Positions 10,829-21,678 of a stretch of 64,000 bases of DNA are shown here, piece by piece; position 1 is the first letter of the stretch, and each line of letters opens with the position of its first letter. The notes under the pieces are model-generated. The model did not search any database. It saw only the letters and a program-made list of their open reading frames with translations, and was not told the DNA's origin. Position numbers and translations under genes: made by a program. The stretch covers positions 158,920-222,919 of the forward strand of contig CAJNDS010002420.1 in the NCBI GenBank assembly GCA_905221605.1, read 5' to 3'. The stretch comes from Symbiodinium natans (taxonomy: Eukaryota > Sar > Dinophyceae > Suessiales > Symbiodiniaceae).

Positions 10829-11966
10829 TATAAAGCCCTACATCCCAAATCCCCAGCCCCTATACCCAGGGCGAGTGGAGAATGTCAACGGGGAGCGCAG
10901 GGTGGGGGGGGGGGGGGTTCATACAGGGATCCGAGGTCCGAAATAACTGTTCCCCTAAACCCTAAACCCTAAACCCTAAACCCTAAACCCCAAACCCCAA
11001 ACCCCAAACCCTAAACCCTAAACCCTAAACCCTAAACCCTAGCAGGGGTACCACTGGGCATCCGGTGCCTTGTGCATTGAGGGGCCAGGCTTAGGAGGTT
11101 CAAGGTTTAGGGTTTGGGGTTTAGGGGTTGGTTTAGTACACGCCTAAGGTTTAGGGTTTAGGGTTTGGGGTTTAGGGTTTCGGCACCTAAAGCCTATAGA
11201 CGTTCGGGGTTTAGCGGCTTAGAGATGTTTAGAGTTTAGGGTTTACAGAAGTCGGTGGCTTTCACAGCTCGGGTGGACGATAACAGCCAGTTCCCAATCC
11301 CTACATCCGCAAGGGCTTAAGTTTTGGGGTTTAGGGTTTACGGTTTAGGGTTTTAGGGTTTGGGGTTTGGGTTTGGGGTTTGGGGTTTGATGCAGGTTTT
11401 CGGGTTCTGCAGCAAACAAACACTCAGCTCGGGCACTGTATCCCTGACCCCCCTGCTAACCCTAAACCCTAAACCCTAAACCCTAAACCCTAAACCTTAA
11501 ACTCCCGTGCTTCTCTTACTGCACCCCTGAGACAGCTCCAGTTTTGTTGCCGCCGTAGCATGGCGCATCGTGGGAGTCTTTACACTGGCCACCCGTAGAG
11601 AACGCTCCTCACACAGCCTAAACCCTAAACCCTAAAGCCCTAAAGCCCTAAAGCCCTAAAGCCCTAAAGCCCTAAAGCCCGAAAGCCCTAAACCCCTAAA
11701 CCCTAAAGCCCTAAACCCCTAAACCCCTAAACCCCTAAACCCCTAAACCCCGAAACCCCTAAACCCCTAAACCCCTAAACCCCTAAACCCCTAAACCCCT
11801 AAACCCCTAAACCCCTAACCCCTAAACCTCTAAAACCCTAAACCCCTAAACCCCTAAACCCCTAAACCCAGCCCTCCACTCAAATCGTGCGCACTGTTTG
11901 GGAAAGGCCAGCTATGGAGGAGCCTCCATTGCCGTGGCCAGGATGAATTTATTGCTTGGGGCTTAG
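10829..11966. other. Telomere-block mosaic
   Basis: CCCTAAA-sense blocks at 10,953-11,041, 11,455-11,498 and 11,617-11,870; TTTAGGG-sense degenerate blocks at 11,105-11,185 and 11,320-11,390. A G run lies at 10,905. The remaining pieces of 60-130 bp show nothing recognisable. Confidence 0.8.
11617..11870 (-). repeat. Variant telomere-like array (CCCTAAAG then CCCCTAAA)
   Basis: A run of CCCTAAAG octamers passes into a long run of CCCCTAAA octamers. Each variant is locally homogeneous, as tandem expansion from one mutated unit would produce. Confidence 0.95.
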
Positions 11967-12066
11967 GATAAGGGGGACCCTTAAAAGGGAACCCTTCTTA
12001 ACACTCTTATGGCTCTCTTAAAGAGGGACCTTATTCAGAGGGTCTATATCCCCAAGGGTCCCCCTA
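11967..12066. mobile_element. Fold-back element, family O
   Basis: Ends AGGGGGACCCTT and AAGGGTCCCCCT are perfect 12-bp inverted repeats around about 75 bp. Only one copy was noticed. Non-coding. Confidence 0.6.
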
Positions 12067-12289
12067 CTCCGACCCCCTATTGTCAGGAGACTTTGTCCTT
12101 CCAGACCGCGCTTTCATCATCCGACTCGATCGAGACATGTGGGGGCGCTTCGGGAACATCCACCCTCAGCCTTAAGCATTAGAAGGATGTGGGAAAAACC
12201 CTAAACCCTAAACCCTCAACAGCCTCAACCAGTTCGACACTTTGAGGTTCTGGCTGCCATATCATCGACACATGCGGCTGTGGGGTGTG

Positions 12290-12362
12290 CTCCCTTGTAC
12301 TAACAGTCCTTAACGGGGATTATACTGGGGGGGGGGGGGTATATAATCCCTATTAGCTAAGG
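12290..12362. mobile_element. Family A MITE, partial (A9)
   Basis: Contains the inner arm ACTAACAGTCCTTAA and TATAATCCCTATTA of family A but lacks proper ends. A 13-base G run interrupts the centre. Confidence 0.5.
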
Positions 12363-12835
12363 GTCCAGGGTTTGGAGGGTTTAGGGCTTAGGATTTCTAG
12401 GGCGTTTCAGGGTTTCTAGGTTTTCGGACTTAGATTAGCTAGCCGGGTTCAGACTTAGGATAGCTAGCCGGGTTCACAACCACATGGTATGGGTCTCTGC
12501 CACATTCTGCCGGTCGCGGGGCAATGCAAGCGCATCTCATGCCCATCGAACGCCAACGAGCGGTCAGATGGGAGTCCTACTTTGTTGAAAAAAAGGCGAT
12601 GTTGAGATGTGCACTCCGCGCATATGATGGACAACTCTCTGGGTAGATCCTAGACCCTAAACCCTAAACCTTAAACCCCAAACCTTAAACCTTAAACCGT
12701 AAACCCCAAACCCTCAACCCTAGAACCCAGAACTGCAAGATCGCCACTGTGCAGTGGGGATTGTCTAGCGGGCCAAATTGCAGAGCTTGCATTCACAGCA
12801 GTCCCAACTGTCTGAGTGCTGATGCTCCTGTCATT

Positions 12836-12933
12836 CCTAAACCCTAAACCCTAAACCCTAAACCCTAAACCCTAAACCCTAAACCCTGAACCCTGAACCC
12901 TGAACCCTGAACCCTGAACCCTGAACCCTAAAC
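12836..12933 (-). repeat. Telomere-like block with CCCTGAA expansion
   Basis: CCCTAAA units pass into six CCCTGAA units before returning. This is another local homogenisation of a single variant. Confidence 0.95.
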
Positions 12934-13212
12934 CGCCAGCCTCACCTCGAAACACCGCCAAGGGGAGCGAAGCACGACAGACACCGCCAGCAACTACTCG
13001 GCATCTCCAGTTGCTGCGACGATTGGGACAACTTGCCCGGAAATTCCAACTGTCTGACCCCAAACCCTAAACCCTAAACTCTAACCCTAAACCCTAAGCC
13101 CTAAGCCCTAAACACTTGCGTCTTTGGGGCCCCAACCATCAGGACTACAGGCTTTGTGGCGAGCATAAACCCACAAAGGATTGGGCAAATGGACTGCCTG
13201 GCAGCCCTATGG

Positions 13213-13286
13213 AACCCTAAACACTCAACACTCAACCCTAAACCCTAAACCCTAAACCCTAAACCCTAAACCCTAAACCCCAAACC
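13213..13286 (-). repeat. Telomere-like block
   Basis: CCCTAAA units with ACTCAAC variants at the left edge. Confidence 0.9.
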
Positions 13287-13380
13287 GCGATCAGAGAGAA
13301 AAACCTCCCCCTCCACCATGTTTTGGAGGACCTCCTCTCACATCGCAACTCCCCTGAGTTGGCTAAGGCTTACCCTACAA

Positions 13381-13491
13381 GGCTGCCCAGTAACCAAGGC
13401 TTAAAAAAGGGTGCCCTTTTTTGCTTAAAGGGGTTTATAAGGGAACCTACACCACCCAAAAAGGGAATACGGGTACTACTGGGCATCCTAG
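13381..13491. mobile_element. Element family B (copy B1)
   Basis: Begins GGCTGCCCAGTAACC, has the inner palindrome AAAAGGGTGCCCTTTT, and ends GGTACTACTGGGCATCCTAG, so CTGCCCAGTA and TACTGGGCAT form inverted ends. Related copies: 18,981-19,093, 36,621-36,732, 35,985-36,083 and 58,857-59,083. The family E3 element abuts its right end. Confidence 0.7.
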
Positions 13492-13599
13492 CCTAAGGGT
13501 CCGTGTACCTAAATAGGGAAGACTTGGGCCTTAAAGTACTTCCTATATAGGGACTTTGGGGCCTAAGTGTATAATGATAAGGTACATGGACCCTTAGGG
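13492..13599. mobile_element. Fold-back element, family E-like (E3)
   Basis: Ends CCTAAGGGTCCGTGTACCT and AGGTACATGGACCCTTAGG are inverted over about 19 bp. It starts at the base where element B1 ends, so the two are juxtaposed or one landed at the edge of the other. Confidence 0.65.
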
Positions 13600-15304
13600 T
13601 TATGTCATCCCTGACTCGCAGTGCTCTTCATGGCATCTGGCCCTAAACCCCAAACCCCAAACCCCAAACCCTCAACCCTAAACCCTAAACCCCAGACCCT
13701 CAACCCTCAACCCTAAACAATAAACCCTGCTCAATCCTGGCGAATTAAGGCGAGGGTTGGAGGTTTAGGCCTTAGGGATGAGGCTGAGCATAGCGTCTAG
13801 TGTATATGATCGTGCAAAGGACTTAGGGTTGAGGCCGTGAGGTTTAGGTTAGGGTTCAGGGTTTTGGGCTTTGGGTTTTTGGGTTTAGGGGCTTTTGGGT
13901 TTTTGGGTTTAGGGTTCGAGGTTAGCGAAATCCAATCTCTGGAGATGTGAGCAGCTCGGCCTGCATGTCGTGCAGCTTCAATTTCATCGAAAAGTGCTTG
14001 AAACGGAGCTTCTGTAGGCTCAGGACACCTACCCGAGTTGCTGAAGAAATATGAGGTTTAGGGTGTAGGGTTTAGGATTCACTAGCCAAACCCAAAAGGT
14101 TCACCTTTCAACTGTGGTAGGACTGTATAGATACCCCCCAAATGGTTACAGGTTCTCTACTCAGCTACGGAGCTACTAACGCACAGTGGGCCCTCAACCT
14201 CAATCCATGAACAGCGACTGAAACCTGACTGTACCGTACAAACCTCTGCAAAACCCTACAAACCCTGACAAGGGCTTCAACTATAAGCCCTGTAAACCCT
14301 TTAAACCCTAGTTATCAATTCGGCAGACCTTCTAAACCCTGACAAGCCCCACAACTATGAACCCTGTAAGCCTACAAACCCTGCAAACCCTACAAACCTT
14401 ATAAACCCTCTAAACCCCGAAAAAGCCCTGTAAGACACGATAAGCCCAATCACCCTAAAAACCTGAAAGCCCTAAACCCTCAAAACCCGAACAACCATCA
14501 ACCTTATAGTCCCTCTGGCTCCTTCAGGCATTTTGGCAAAAATTAAATCTCGTCGACTTGCGTCAGCCTCTTCAGACTGCTTTACCAGGGACTCCACAAC
14601 TAGACCCAGGAGTACCCCAGGAATAAAAAGGTTACCTTTTTTTGGTTTTAAGGGGATTATCAGGGAACCCAATGAATTCAGGGCCTAGTCCGGGTCCTTG
14701 TCAAGACACCGTGACTAACTTTAGGGTTAAGGGGTTTTAGAAGCTGAACCCCACGCTTGCCCATCCATGCATCACAGACTCATCGAGTCAAGCTCAGAGA
14801 CATTTAGGGACCTATCGGAAAGGGGGGGGGGGGTTTGGGGGTTCATTCCTTTCAGGGTCTGATATCAAGAGGGGGCTACTATAGAAGAATTGCTAGTAAT
14901 GTTCCCTTCTGGCTTCTTTAATATTATACTATAATCACCCTCAAAACCCTATTCTATTTATTAGGGCCCCTAAACCCTAAACCCTAAACCCTAAACCCTA
15001 AACCCTAAACCCTAAACCCTAAACCCTAAACCCTAAACCCCCCCCGAGCTGAGAGTCGCCTGGCAAAGTATTCAGCTCCCTCAGGGATAGAGGCCAAGCT
15101 TGCGCATGCCAGCACAGATGAAGGGTGCCAGGTAGTGGCAGCCATTCCTTCGGGGCAGCGGCTTAGGGTTTAGGGTTTAGGGCTTGGGGTTTTTAGGGTT
15201 TTTAGGGGGTTTAGGGTTTTTAGGGTTTTTAGGGTTTTTAGGGTTTTTAGGGTTTAGGGTTTAGGGTTTAGGGTTGCAGACTTAGGGTTCCAGGGTCTAA
15301 AGTG
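13600..15304. other. Mosaic with degenerate elements
   Basis: CCCTAAA-sense blocks at 13,640-13,728 and 14,967-15,042; TTTAGGG-sense at 13,850-13,920 and 15,162-15,276 (with TTTTTAGGG variants). 14,220-14,480 is rich in ACCCTGTAAACC-type degenerate words. 14,606-14,672 resembles family B, and 14,815-14,948 resembles the family K element at 17,835. No gene recognised. Confidence 0.7.
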
Positions 15305-15416
15305 ACCTTGGGGACCGAATAAACCCTAAACGGGTTTCCGGTTCATACACCTTAATAGGAGTCATCGTAGTATAGGGTAAATGACCCCAATTTAAGGTTC
15401 ATTTGGTCCCCAAGGT
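15305..15416. mobile_element. Fold-back element, family G (best copy, G1)
   Basis: Ends ACCTTGGGGACCGAAT and ATTTGGTCCCCAAGGT are inverted; inner words include GTAGTATAGGGTAAATGACC. Right-half or diverged members lie at 25,665-25,719 and 63,197-63,300, and a left half at 9,890-9,953. Confidence 0.75.
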
Positions 15417-16640
15417 AGGGAGCGTACGAGGTGTGGAGCCAACTTCCTTCACAGAGCCCAGCATTCCCACTTCCACATGTGCGCGCCCCTCCCCCCGCCT
15501 CGCACTCCTGAACCCAAACACCCTTCGATTAAACCCTCAACCCTAAACCCTCAACCCTAAACCCTAAACCCTGAACCCTAAACCCTAGACCCTAAACCCT
15601 AAACCCTAAACCGGCCAAGTGGCAGGTTGAGGTGATGCTCGTCCACGTACGCAACTGCCGAAGTCCCTGGCACCCAAATGTCGCAAATCCCATTGGCGCA
15701 CATGGGAGTGAAAAGATCGATCCTTCGCGCTCCAGGGAGGATGGGTGGTAGGGTTTAGGGCTTAGGGCTTACGGTTTAGGGCTGAGGGTTTAGGGTTTTA
15801 GGGTTTAGGGTTTAGGGTTGGTGGATTGGGGTTCTGGGATGTTGATACCCAGATCTTTCCGTGGGCACCCAATAGCTTTAAGTTCAACTCCTTCGTGGGG
15901 AGGATAGCACCCCCCCCCCATTTTTCATCTCTGTTAAGGACTGCTAGTATCAGGGGGAACATCCCAAGTTCAAAAATGGGCCAAGCAAGCATTTAACCAT
16001 AGCTGAGGCAGTCCCCACTTCTCCAAACCGAGGGAAAAATGGACACCCAAAAATGCGATGTTCAACTACTAGCTAAGTAAGATGCAGCTGAGAGGCATGT
16101 CATATGAGGAAGCATACCTGAGAACATCATGGCTGATCATGCCGGACGGAAGTCTGGTTAAAAAGGAAGAGCCCATGCTACCGGTTTAGGGTTTAGGGTT
16201 TCGGGCTTCGGGTTAGGGTTTAGGCTTAAGGTTTAGGGCTTAGGGTTTAGGGTTAGGGTCTAGGGTTTAGGGTCTAGGGTCTAGGGTTTAGGGGTTTAGG
16301 GGTTTAGGGATTTGGGGGTTTAGGGGTTTAGGGTTTAGGGTTCAGCAGCTCATGTACTAGCTTTCGCTAGTCGAGCTTTTTCATCGTGTGATGGAGAAGT
16401 ACCCACCCACCCAGAATCCCACATCATTAAGACAATATAAAAATATCATTTTCAGCTGCATCTTAGACCCGACACCTTGAGCCTCAAATTATACCCCTAA
16501 ACCCGGCCTTAACATTCGAAGGCGGTGTTGCTACCCTCAAACCCTGAAAAGGCAGGGTGGTGGGGGGGGGTTCGGTCTTGGAGGGGGAAGGGGGGAGGGA
16601 GGGGCGGGGGGGAAGGAGGGGAGAGAGGGGGAGTAAAGGC
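15417..16640. other. Telomere-block mosaic with element fragments
   Basis: CCCTAAA-sense block at 15,531-15,611, TTTAGGG-sense at 15,748-15,825 and 16,183-16,342. The right half of a family A MITE is at 15,933-15,967 and a family D'-type fragment at 16,021-16,081. A purine-rich G tract (16,557-16,632) leads into the minisatellite. Confidence 0.75.
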
Positions 16641-16655
16641 TGGCATGCCTATGCC

Positions 16656-17005
16656 ACGAAGGTTTGTGCCTGTGCCCACGAAGGTTTGTGCCTGTGCCGG
16701 CGAAGGTTTGTGCCCGTGCCCACGAAGGTTTGTGCCTTGCCCACGAAGGTTTGTGCCTAAATCGGCTGCCGGGGACAAATTGTAGGCACAAACTCTCGTG
16801 GGCATAAGCACAAACCTTCGTGGGTGTGCGCGAACCTTCGTGGGCATAGGCACGCTGTGCCTGTGCCCTCGAAGGTTTGTGCCCATTCGTGGGCACGGGC
16901 ACAAACTTTGGTGGGCATAGGCACAGCATGGCTATGCCCACGAAGGTTTGTGCCTATGCCCACGAAGGTTCCACGAAGGTTTGTGCCCATGCCGACGAAT
17001 CCATT
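16656..17005. repeat. Orientation-flipping ~21-bp minisatellite
   Basis: Built from CCCACGAAGGTTTGTGCC and its reverse complement. Plus-sense runs at about 16,656-16,757, 16,858-16,882 and 16,930-17,005; minus-sense at about 16,786-16,853 and 16,885-16,925. ORFs across it give VCACAHEGLCPCPRRFVP-like peptides in several frames, which is a repeat artefact. An AT palindrome follows immediately. Confidence 0.9.
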
Positions 17006-17012
17006 AGGGTTT

Positions 17013-17056
17013 ATATATATATATATATACATATATGTATATATATATATATATAT
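17013..17056. repeat. AT microsatellite palindrome
   Basis: (TA)n - CATATATG - (TA)n, close to a perfect palindrome and able to extrude a cruciform. It joins the minisatellite to a TTTAGGG block at 17,068. Confidence 0.9.
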
Positions 17057-17067
17057 AGTAAGACAGA

Positions 17068-17115
17068 TTTAGGGTTTAGGGTTTAGGGTTTAGTGTTTAG
17101 GGTTTAGGGAGTTTA
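17068..17115 (+). repeat. Telomere-like block
   Basis: TTTAGGG units with one TTTAGTG; a further short block is at 17,165-17,190. Confidence 0.9.
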
Positions 17116-18266
17116 GGGTTCAACCTCCCAAATACAGTGGAAAGCTTCTGGTGGAGCATGGGGGTTTAGGGTGTAGGGCTTAGGGTTTTAATCGGGCCAA
17201 AGCTGCTCTTCGCGCCTCGCGAAGCTTTCGAGCTTGTTCCAAAACCTAACCTTCAGAGCATCTACGCCCTATCACAGCAAACCCCAAACCCAAAACCCTA
17301 AACCCTAAACCGTCGCATGACTGTCGCCAGCCAAAGTGGCGCAGAAAGCATCTTTCTCGTGTCGTGGACATCTGTCAGAGCCTCCGTCCTTGGCGCAAGC
17401 CACATATTCTTCGCGGCGTCCGTGATTTTTTCAGGGGGCCTCTGAACAAAAGTCGGGCAAAGGCCACACAAAGATGTGACGACAACCCTCCAAGAACCCT
17501 AAATCCTGTTGAAAAAGGGGCCGATTGTGCGAATCAAACAAAGAATGGGAATCTTGAGCAGTTCTCCGCCTTCTGAAGAAGATAGAGATGATATCCGGGC
17601 AAATGCTGGAAATTCTTCGGGCTGGGGTTTAGGGTTTCAAGTTTTCAAACTCCAGAAGCCCTTTAAAACCCTACAGTAGAAGCCCGTATGAGCCCCTATA
17701 AATCCTATCCACAAGCATACGGTGTACTAGACCCAAGAGTAACCTGGGAATGAACAGGGCGCCCTTTTTAGTTTAAAGGGGGGGCTTACCTGGGAACCTA
17801 AGGCCTCAACAAAAGAAAGGGAGGAATATAGGGGCCTTCATAATTTGGAAGAGGGTTCTGGGGGCTTACTGTAGTATGTTCATAAAGCAATTACTAGTAA
17901 CTATTCCGACGCCTATACTTAGTTGTCCAGTAACCTGGGGGAATTCAAGGTCAACCTTTGGGATTATGAGGGGATTATACTACCCCAAAAAGGTTAAAGG
18001 TTACCTACTCTGCTACTAGGAAACACTAAACCCGAAACCCAAACCCAAAACCCTAAACCCTAAACCATTGTGGGCCTACTCTGGGTCCTAGACTTTCAGC
18101 CAGGACTCGTGGGAATCGCACATTGACTCTGCTGCCAGGGGTCTGAGTTGGCACCTGCACACAGAAATGGCACCCTAAACCCTCAACCCTCAACCCTAAA
18201 CCCGAAACCCTAACCCTAAACCCCGTGTTGGCTGAAACACATCTCAGCAAGACCCGCAACCCTAAG
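17116..18266. other. Mosaic with B-, K- and D-type elements
   Basis: The unique piece 17,313-17,620 contains a 70-codon ORF without recognisable domains. 17,640-17,815 shares TCCTATCC, AAGCATACGG and ACCCAAGAGTAACCTG with 30,345-30,510. A family K element is at 17,835-17,909 and family D copy D2 at 17,921-18,018. CCCTAAA-sense blocks lie near 18,035 and 18,175-18,222. Confidence 0.65.
17921..18018. mobile_element. Fold-back element, family D (copy D2)
   Basis: Begins AGTTGTCCAGTAACCTGGGG exactly as D1 at 3,941 and keeps the GGTTAAAGGTTACCTA right arm. The preceding ACTT is also shared, so the true left end may lie slightly upstream. Confidence 0.7.
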
Positions 18267-18370
18267 CTTGGGATGTTCCCGCTTTACCTAACAGCCCTTA
18301 ATAGGGATTGTCGTACCCACTAGTAACTAGTATAATTCCTTTCAAGGGCTGTTAGTATCCAGGGGGAACC
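18267..18370. mobile_element. Family A MITE (copy A2)
   Basis: Starts CTTGGGATGTTCCCGC, has inner arms CTAACAGCCCTTAATAGGG and AAGGGCTGTTAG, and a worn right end GGGGGAACCCCAC. About 104 bp, non-coding. Confidence 0.8.
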
Positions 18371-18510
18371 CCACTAAAGCCTCTGTACCCCTCTATATCT
18401 TCAGATCCATGATTTCCGTGCCGCCCGACGTGCCCTCCGCCCTCCCACACAAAATGCGAAGTACGCCCCTCTCGTGGGAACAAAGGAAAACCCTGCTGCA
18501 TCACGGAGAC

Positions 18511-18652
18511 TACTTGGAGGTTCATGGGTAGGGTACTTAAAAGTAGGGTTATAAGTATGGTAACTATGGTTATATTCTATTCAGGGGACGGATCACCTTA
18601 CTTAGGGGGCGCATAACCCTACTTCTCTAAGTACCCGTGAACCTTCAAGTAG
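18511..18652. mobile_element. Fold-back element, family C (copy C1)
   Basis: Ends TACTTGGAGGTTCATGGGTA and GTACCCGTGAACCTTCAAGT are inverted repeats of about 20 bp; inner arms AGTAGGGTTATAAG and CATAACCCTACTT also pair. This is the uninterrupted reference for C3 and C4, which carry telomere arrays inside. Confidence 0.8.
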
Positions 18653-18789
18653 CCCAATGTTTGAAGATCCCGCTGCCCACGAGAGTTTAACGTCTCCGGC
18701 ATTCTGCACTGCCAGTTCCCATGTTTTGGCTGCCATCGAATTTTCGAGTTTGGAAAATATAAATGAACATATGGTGGCTTCTCTAGATT

Positions 18790-18864
18790 AGGGTCCCTTT
18801 TGGGGTCCTTATTGTAAGGCGGCCCCTCTTATTTCGGGTACCCCAAAAGGGACCATACTTTTCA
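18790..18864. mobile_element. Fold-back element, family H (copy H1)
   Basis: GGGTCCCTTTTGGGG ... GGTACCCCAAAAGGGACC, inverted ends of about 14 bp with a GGCGGCCC word inside. A second copy is at 63,841-63,913. Confidence 0.7.
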
Positions 18865-18980
18865 GAACTCACCATACAACTAACCATGTAACCAAACAGC
18901 GGCTGCACTTGGGGTCTAGGTAGGCGGCCCTTTGGTATGTGGTTTTTAAGCCCGATCTGCCTTCCCACAACCCTAAACTC

Positions 18981-19093
18981 TGGGTTCCCCAGTAACCTAG
19001 GAGGAAAAAGGGCACCCTTTTTGGTTTATAGGGGTTTTTATATGGGACAAGAACCCAATAAAAAGGGAATAAGGGCACTACTGGGCATCCTAG
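18981..19093. mobile_element. Element family B (copy B2)
   Basis: TGGGTTCCCCAGTAACCTAG ... GGGCACTACTGGGCATCCTAG with the inner palindrome AAAGGGCACCCTTT. Same organisation as B1 and B3. Confidence 0.75.
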
Positions 19094-20270
19094 AAACCCC
19101 AAACCCCTCCAAACATCGCCGGGGAGGCAATTTAGTGACTCGTCCTGCAGAAGCGGGACGTCCCTGAACACGAGGAACCTTGCCTGGGAGGGGCGGCGGG
19201 GGTGGGGGGGGGGGGGTGGGCGGCCAGCTTGCGGGAAAAATCACGCCAGGGTCCTATTTACACCTTAAACCCTAAGCCCCCCCGTGGTTGTTATGTTTGT
19301 GGGCATTTTTGGTGCCAACAAAAACCTTGGGACTTATCTTTAGTTTACTCGGGCTTTGCTGGGCCAACACGCGCCCAGAGTGCAGAGTGCGGTCTACCCT
19401 AAACCCTAAACCCTAATCCCCACACCCTACACCCTAAAACCCTAAAAACTGAAACTTCTAGACCCTAAACCCTAACCTTCCTGGTTCTTTGGGAATTTTG
19501 GGAATTGCGTGGCTTCAGTCGCCCCTGTATTTGTCCCTGACTCCTTAACTCCCTGGCAAGAACTGGCAAGATGCTGACTGAACCTCTCGGCCCTGGGGGT
19601 TTAGGGTTTAGGATTTAGGGTTTAGGGTTTAGGGTTTAGGGTTTAGGGTCGGCTATCAAGGCGATTCAGGGTCAGAATCGGGCTGCTACATCCCACCCCT
19701 AAGGCAATGCTGTGTCTATCTGCAACTCTTGAAACTCAATCGGCGAAGGCAAGAAAACAACCTCAGACCACAAAGGTCAGCTGGGGATCGTGGCACAAAG
19801 GTTGTGCGTTGAGTTGTTCTTTGCCGGAAATTGGGAGCATGTGAGGTCACCCGAATCTGGGTCGGTTCCGCGAAAACACCCGTAGCCACCGCGGTTATTC
19901 CATGCTCAGGTTTCACAGCGATGGTTCGGCTACAGACAATGCGAAATATGAACACATCGCCTCGCATGCGGCTGGCGCAATCCCTTCCCCCGAATATTAA
20001 ACCCCCCTAGTATTATTACAAAACCACAACAACCTGCAAAGGGCGTTTAGTATTGTCGGGGGTCATATCGTCCTTGTGTAGCTTGCTGGCTCAGTCTTCG
20101 AGCAGGTTTCAAGCTTTAGGGCTAGTAGGTTCCACAAACCCTAAACCCTAAACCCTAAACCCTAAACCCTAAACCCTAAAAAGGGGCGACTGCCGGACCG
20201 GGCCAGGCAGGCTTTTGTTAAATCCATTTCTTGCGTGTTATGGTGAAACGGATGGGATGACTCATCTGCG
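19094..20270. other. Telomere-block mosaic and unique DNA
   Basis: CCCTAAA-sense blocks at 19,396-19,475 and 20,136-20,180, TTTAGGG-sense at 19,596-19,650, and a family F relative at 19,997-20,070. The minus-strand ORF 19,716-19,967 begins MRGDVFIFRIVCSRTIAV, faintly like the ORF family just downstream, but the match is too weak to call. Confidence 0.6.
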
Positions 20271-20273
20271 ACT

Positions 20274-20447
20274 CTAGAACATGAGTCCGCCGTGATCCAC
20301 ACTCAGGTTGTCTATGAGGACCGTGCCGTTTAGAAGAGGCAGCTCGACTGCAGCAAAACTCATGGCGCGAGTCGCCAGCACTGTCACAAGTGCGACGGTG
20401 GCAAGCAGGCAGCAGCTCGTGGGCAGGGCAATCTTGCAACGAACCAT
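20274..20447 (-). CDS. Possible membrane-anchor exon (57 codons), family copy 1
   Basis: A minus-strand frame from ATG at 20,447 to TAG at 20,274. It begins MVRCKIALPTSCCLLATVAL; residues 6-26 form a hydrophobic stretch behind a basic N-terminus, as in a signal anchor or transmembrane segment. The minus-strand frames at 20,997-21,278 and 21,905-22,186 carry the same IALPTSC...VALVTVLA.RA core. Between copies about half of the codon changes in the core are synonymous and one TGC codon is gained or lost in frame, which hints at past coding constraint. I do not recognise the family. N-terminal anchors of sensor-type membrane proteins can look like this, but that is only a guess. It may be a degraded exon. 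Confidence 0.3.
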   Translation of the reverse strand: MVRCKIALPTSCCLLATVALVTVLATRAMSFAAVELPLLNGTVLIDNLSVDHGGLMF

Positions 20448-20477
20448 GAGGTCCGAACACTGTGGGGGCCTGAATAA

Positions 20478-20570
20478 CTAAGATAGGGTTTTGGGGGTTA
20501 CTATAGAGTTTTTGTAGTATACTGATTAAGGGACCATAAGGGAATACTAGCAGTAATTATTCCGAACCCG
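20478..20570. mobile_element. Family K element
   Basis: GGGGGTTACTATAGAG ... TAGCAGTAATTATTCCGA; the same motif set (TTACTGTAGTATG, TACTAGTAACTATTCCGA) occurs at 17,860-17,909. Ends are poorly defined. Confidence 0.45.
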
Positions 20571-20770
20571 ATATATGCTACAGATGAACAGGAACTCCAA
20601 GCCGGATGCTAAAGGCTTGGATGGCGAGATAGTTAGTTGGAGGGTTAGCACGAATGGGCATACAACCGTTCGGGAAGTCCCTCGGCCACCAGGATTTGAA
20701 AACTTGAGCCCTGCTAGCTCTAGCTCTATACTACAAGATGCCGCGCGCGCGCGCGGGCGCGTGCGTTTTG

Positions 20771-21678
20771 TATTTGCATGGCTTGAGCTACGCATGCAGG
20801 CCTGCAGATGTTGGGCGCAGGCCTCCCCTCAGCAGCAATGTGGAGATCATAACCCATCAGGCAGATCCGGAAGGCCCCCAGCAAGCACTTTAGCTCATGG
20901 TCTTGCTGTCATGTGCCCGACGCTGGCACGTTGGCCTCAAGGGCTCCGCAAACACCTCCGTAAAATCCAGATCAAGGATCCCAGAGCACGTGCCTCTTAA
21001 GCTGGGCCAACGCCCAATTCATTCCATGCACGCCATGCCTGATACCAGGCAACGCAGGCACAATGCCTGGGTCCCGCCAGATTCGGGGACGTGTGCTCCA
21101 CACAGCTAGCCCCACACCTGGCCAGTGGTGCGCGAGCTGCCAGCACCGTCACAAGTGCGACAGCGGCGTCCAGGCAGCTCGTGGGTAGGGCAATCGTGCA
21201 ACGAGCGAACCACCGGAAGATGAACACCCGAACTCCAAGCGAGATGCTAACAGCTTGGGGGCACGCGATGGATGGCAATGTTAAACCCCCCTACCCCTAA
21301 GTATGATACAGCTAGAAAGGGAGTGCTAAATATAGGGGGCAGAGGGGGTTTACTAGCAGGGGAAAGGGATTTATCTAGTCCCTCGGCTGAACGGCAGACA
21401 TGGAGGTACAGCCAAAGAAGCTGCACGTCCCAGGCTGCTGACCCCAAAGCCCCGTGTAGACTTCAACCCACGAAAACTCCCACTCTCTGTCGTGTGGGCT
21501 TGTCGCTCCCTAGAATACGGAAGTGCGCCAAGCTTAGGGATTTTGGGTTTAGGGTTTAGGGTTAGGCTCTGGGACAGCTGGTTGCTGCAGACAGGGCGGC
21601 AGTCTTGGCCCGTGTGAAGGAAGCCAGGCGCGTGATCAGCTCTTCGTAGTGTGCCAGGCCTTAAGGCTCGTGCATTTG
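20771..21678 (+). repeat. 908-bp tandem duplication, copy 1
   Basis: Starts TATTTGCATGGCTTGAGCTA; the same sequence resumes at 21,679. Differences are few substitutions and small indels near the 3' part. It carries a family F element (about 21,281-21,352) and a short TTTAGGG block near 21,545. A (CG)n tract lies just upstream at 20,742-20,762. Confidence 0.95.
20997..21278 (-). CDS. Possible membrane-anchor ORF (93 codons), family copy 2
   Basis: The frame reads VFIFRWFARCTIALPTSCLD and then a hydrophobic AAVALVTVLAAR segment, matching the 57-codon ORF at 20,274-20,447 over about 25 residues. After that the frames diverge, so an exon boundary or decay is likely. The ORF continues to a 93-codon length with no domain I know. 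It is duplicated at 21,905-22,186 by the 908-bp repeat. Function unknown; it could be a remnant. Confidence 0.25.
   Translation of the reverse strand: MPSIACPQAVSISLGVRVFIFRWFARCTIALPTSCLDAAVALVTVLAARAPLARCGASCVEHTSPNLAGPRHCACVAWYQAWRAWNELGVGPA

Noticed and set aside
19716-19967. Fourth member of the hydrophobic ORF family
   Set aside because: Only VFIFR and a few scattered residues agree; too weak without an alignment tool.
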